Positions 60,619 through 64,000 of a stretch of 64,000 nt of DNA are shown here, piece after piece. Under the pieces are notes generated by a model. The model was given only the letters and a program-made list of their open reading frames with translations. It had not been told where the DNA came from and searched no databases. The position numbers and the translations under genes were made by a program. The stretch's first letter is position 1. Each line of letters begins with the position of its first letter. Origin of the DNA: Ianthella basta (taxonomy: Eukaryota; Porifera; Demospongiae; Verongiida; Ianthellidae); assembly GCA_964019415.1 (NCBI GenBank), contig OZ025868.1:8043649-8107648 (forward strand). Reading direction: 5' to 3'.

Positions 60619-60619
<1 letters not shown>

Positions 60620-61014
60620 TTGCATGGTGTGCATGCATGTGGTGTGTCTTCTCACTCGTACACCAGTACTGTTTCCATCACTTCAATACCTTTGCACTAT
60701 CCCATACCCTCCCCACACCCCGACCTCCATCCCCACTCCCTTAGACACTTCAGGGCTATTGACTGTGTGCTTCTCTTAATTAGGAACGCATTGCAATTAT
60801 GTGCTGCTATCCTCCTAGTAGCTAGAGATGTCAGCACAGTGTGGACGTGCTATATGGCAGTTTATCGTATATAGGACCTAGCTGGTATGAGTGGTGGAGT
60901 ACCTATGTATGTTTACATGGCTTTTTGTTTTTCCTCCTATAGCTGCAACAGATGGCTGGCTGTATTCCCTTCCATCACCTCACATTCTAGCAATGGCATA
61001 ATGTAATGTGATAA

Positions 61015-61255
61015 AGTTTTCTACAAAAGCTACTAAAGATGTAGGGCTGACATAAAACTTAAATACAGAAACAAGGATAGGCTACTACACAGTGAAACAT
61101 TCACTATTGTCCCTACATGCAAGAGTGTAGTACTATATGGTGCAGCACTCTTCAATGTAGGGACAATGGTGAATGTTCCACTGTGTAGTAGCCTATCCTT
61201 GTTTCTGTACTTTTTATGCCAGCCCTACATCTTTAGTAGCTTTTGTAGAAAACTT
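61015..61255. mobile_element. Foldback MITE with arms of about 100 bp
   Basis: AGTTTTCTACAAAAGCTACT and following sequence at the left is inverted at the right, ending CTTTTGTAGAAAACT. The arms continue through GGATAGGCTACTACACAGTG and TTGTCCCTACAT with few mismatches. The loop is about 35 bases. No target duplication is obvious. Confidence 0.8.
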
Positions 61256-62360
61256 TCATTCTTTCCTGTTTCTACACTTTTTATAGAGTGTATAAGCTCA
61301 GATATGATACATTGCCACAACCACAGGACAGCACTGCAAGTATATGGCCCTCATGTTTTTATTCTGGAGTGGAACCAAAGTGGCAGCTAGAACCTAGGCT
61401 CCACACTATAAGTCAGGAACGTCCACCAGAAGCTACCTAGCAGTAATTTAAATGACGGCCCACTGACACAACCACTGCGGATGTCCTTCTAAATGGCATG
61501 CTGCATGGCTGATGGTGGCCAAAGCTTGTCCCGTATGCACTTGTGAACACTCATCTGACCGCATTGAGGGGCTATTGACCCAAAACTTTAATAGAGAAGT
61601 ATTCACTAAGCGACAATTGCTGTATGGAATAGAAAAGGGAAGTTGATCACTGAACCATATCCACATTACATTAGCACATCCTAAAACAACATGTTTATGT
61701 TTTGGTGACTCTTTTCCTAAATAGGCCATCACATTTCCACACAGCTGTTGTATGCACGCAGAGAGTATTATTGAATTATCACACAGGTTCACACAGTACT
61801 GAGTAGTACGTACAATCTAGCTTACAGACCCGACTGGACACTGCCATTAGTGTGGGTGTGGGTGTGCTGGTTGGCATGTACGTAGCTTTGTGGGCATACA
61901 GTATGTTAGATCTAGAGTATGTGTGAGAGTGCATGTGTTTGGGTGTCAATGACATTCACTGGGTCACATTGGGGACAGACTGAGTGACATTCACATTACT
62001 TATATTCGCAACATTTATAATAGCTATAGCTCCTCTGCATATATGTATTATATTTATCACTTGTCTGCTTAAGTCATGTATTTTTATGAAGTTCAAATTC
62101 CCATGCAAGCATTGTGCTGATGATGAAAGTGAAATGTATTATGCCTGGAAAACCTAGAATGTAGACAGATGAGGGGGTCCACATATTTCAGGGTAGCTAG
62201 GTCCAAAGATTTTAGTCCATTTCTGAAATAGTAGTTCCAGAGGTTCAAATATCTCGAAATATTTGGACTGGGGTGGAACCTTTTCAGGGTGGTCCAATTT
62301 TTTCGTGACGACCAACCGTACATGTGATTACGTCATTGTAAAATGGCATATTGCGCCTAG

Positions 62361-62404
62361 CATAGATATTCTACACTACGCAACCGTAGTGTAGAATATC
62401 TATG
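62361..62404. repeat. Perfect 20-bp palindrome arms with 4-base loop, flanked by an 8-bp direct repeat
   Basis: CATAGATATTCTACACTACG, loop CAAC, then the exact inverse. GCGCCTAG lies directly before it (62353-62360) and again at its end (62404-62411). This looks like a tiny insertion with target duplication. Confidence 0.85.
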
Positions 62405-63344
62405 CGCCTAGCAACGTTTCACGAGGCTGGGGAAACCTCCACTTGTGGACTGGCTCGCAGAGCCATCTAACCTACAAAAGGCCCTTACCTGCCAAAAGCG
62501 TCATAGAACTGTGGGTAATTTATCCTCCTAATCCCTGTCGTTCTTGAGTCACAGCTAACGGAGAAGAATAAGAATAAGACGAAACACGGTAAAAGGCGTC
62601 GACGCTTTCTACATGACGGGGCCCTGGCGCTTGGAAATTAGGTTAGCTCTGTAAACTGTACAGCCTCCCCTCCTCGCTGACGGTTCATTTTGTTGGTTCT
62701 TGCTTCTGTTCAGGAGTAGCACTACTTTTCCTTTGTATTACAGCATACAAACAACCATGGCCATCCCTACATAAACAGCACTACCGTGCTGTCGGATATA
62801 TTCAGTGACCAGGTTCCAGTATCGAGCCAATATCACTGGACCATGCACATGTTCCATATTAGATGCGTGCATCTCCTCTCCCTCGTGTGGAAGAACAACA
62901 GCTAGATGTGTGTGGGGTGGGATGGGGTGTGTGTGTGGGGGGGGGAGGAGGTTTTTGCTGCCTCTCATGCAACAATAATGCTCACAAACACATATGCACG
63001 CATGAAGACCTACCTGTGAATACCCCCACCTACATTAATCCCTGCCGCCAGCTGCTCCTATGCCTTTCTATCCTCTGCAGGTGTATTCACTCCACTTTGT
63101 TCGGATCACTCTCAAACATGACAAAGGAGCTGTCTGTATATTTATCAGGAAGTTACCGTGCCAACTGGAGCACACACCAACTTCAAAGTATAGTGTGTGG
63201 GTGTGAATGTGCATAGAGTTAATACAAAATATTCGCGGGGAATATTTTCGCGAATCGTAATCTACCCGCGAAACCTTAGGGCTATACGGTATATACGACT
63301 ACATGGCCATTCAACCTACATTTCCTCCCAGCCGTGAACGCGTT

Positions 63345-64000
63345 ATGGCTCCTACAGCCCTGTATGTCGCTCTGCTACTGCTCCTCGCTAGCCACTGCCA
63401 GGCTCAGGATCTCGCTAGCTATGAGAATTCCAAGATCCTCATCAGCGGCCAATACGAGTTGTACTGGACCTACAGGGCCGCTGATAGCAGAATGGATATG
63501 GCTGTGCGAGTGAAGACCCTTGGGTGGTTCGGCCTAGGTATCTCCCCTGACGGACAAATGAGCAACTCGGACGTGGTGACCGGATGGGTGACGGCAGGCG
63601 GAATGGCAATGCTACAAGTGAGTGGGCTGCAAATGATAGGATGGTGCACGCCACATGTACTTTTACTAACTAATGGCAGCAACTGCGTACACATTGTACA
63701 TACATTCGCTTTATGTCAATGGCGGAATGTTCTGCTGCAGGACCGCTTCGCAGATGCGAGATCTCGACCCCCCGTGGACACCCAGCAAGACTGGACTATG
63801 GTTTCAGGGAGGGAGGAGAACGGATGGACCATTATGGCCTTCAGTCGAGCTCTCCAGACTGGTGATACCCGCGACAGAGATATTGTTCAGGTGTGTATGG
63901 CCACAGCTGTGTGCATACATACAGCTATGCAAGCAGTGTGGCTTCTTTGGCCAAATGTCTCTTTCTGCATACATGATCTAGCATGTGCCCAGCAAGAGGC
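63345..64000 (+). CDS. MOXD1-like: DOMON/copper type II monooxygenase, copy D, 5' part (2 exons, runs off the window)
   Basis: Exon 1 (63345-63617, 91 codons) and exon 2 (63741-63890, 50 codons) are nearly identical to those of copy C, including lengths and phases. A signal peptide (ALYVALLLLLASHCQAQ) precedes the start of the DOMON domain (SGQYELYW, MDMAVRVKTLGWFGLGI). Intron 1 is only 123 bases here and 890 in copy C, which fits later insertion into copy C. The copper domains lie beyond the window, so whether the gene is intact is unknown. Confidence 0.9.
   Translation, partial: MAPTALYVALLLLLASHCQAQDLASYENSKILISGQYELYWTYRAADSRMDMAVRVKTLGWFGLGISPDGQMSNSDVVTGWVTAGGMAMLQVSGLQMIGWCTPHVLLLTNGSNCVHIVHTFALCQWRNVLLQDRFADARSRPPVDTQQDWTMVSGREENGWTIMAFSRALQTGDTRDRDIVQVCMATAVCIHTAMQAVWLLWPNVSFCIHDLACAQQE

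Larger units (their letters stand above)
58411..63344. other. Intergenic region between copies C and D
   Basis: No supportable gene. It contains three inverted-repeat elements (59143-59409, 61015-61255, 62361-62404), a (GT)n tract (60560-60618) and a G-rich patch near 62930-62945. A dispersed-repeat-like stretch at 62093-62323 repeats AAATATTTGGAC-type motifs. Confidence 0.5.

Overview
This is animal (metazoan) genomic DNA, not microbial. It has spliced genes with GT/AG introns, long (GT)n/(CA)n microsatellites, tRNA-derived SINE-like repeats, foldback MITEs and non-LTR retrotransposons. Intron style, repeat load and protein divergence suggest an early-branching marine invertebrate. A sponge is my best guess, but the sequence alone does not prove it. 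Gene models were built by hand from reading frames, splice signals and intron phases.

Layout. 1-3.5 kb (-): an R2/NeSL-type retrotransposon with reverse transcriptase and restriction-like endonuclease. 5.7-6.9 kb (-): a small four-exon secreted-protein candidate. 13.2-19.7 kb (-): a complete nine-exon gene for the HIF asparaginyl hydroxylase FIH (HIF1AN), 339 aa, all iron ligands present. 21.9-28.1 and 29.9-35.8 kb (+): two nearly identical 13-exon copper type II monooxygenase genes (DOMON + DBH/MOXD1 fold, 603 aa each) in an 8-kb tandem duplication. 36-38.5 kb: MITEs, palindromes and tRNA-like SINE pieces. 39.1-44.8 kb (-): an 11-exon gene for a 1000-aa RAG1-like protein, with RAG1-type N-terminal zinc modules and RING and a RAG1-type D-D-E core. 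A 0.6-kb foldback insertion in its first intron carries a hammerhead ribozyme. 45.8-48.9 kb: MITEs, an ~80-bp minisatellite interrupted by the last part of a mitochondrial Trp-tRNA synthetase gene, and a LINE tail. 48.9-49.7 kb: a dead remnant of the monooxygenase family. 50.4-58.4 kb (+): a third intact monooxygenase gene (589 aa). 63.3-64.0 kb (+): the first two exons of a fourth, cut by the window end.

The main themes are a local family of extracellular, probably GPI-anchored, copper monooxygenases at different stages of duplication, homogenisation and decay, and a RAG1-like transposase-derived gene in a repeat-rich stretch between family members. The hammerhead ribozyme and the intact RAG1-like gene are the most notable items.
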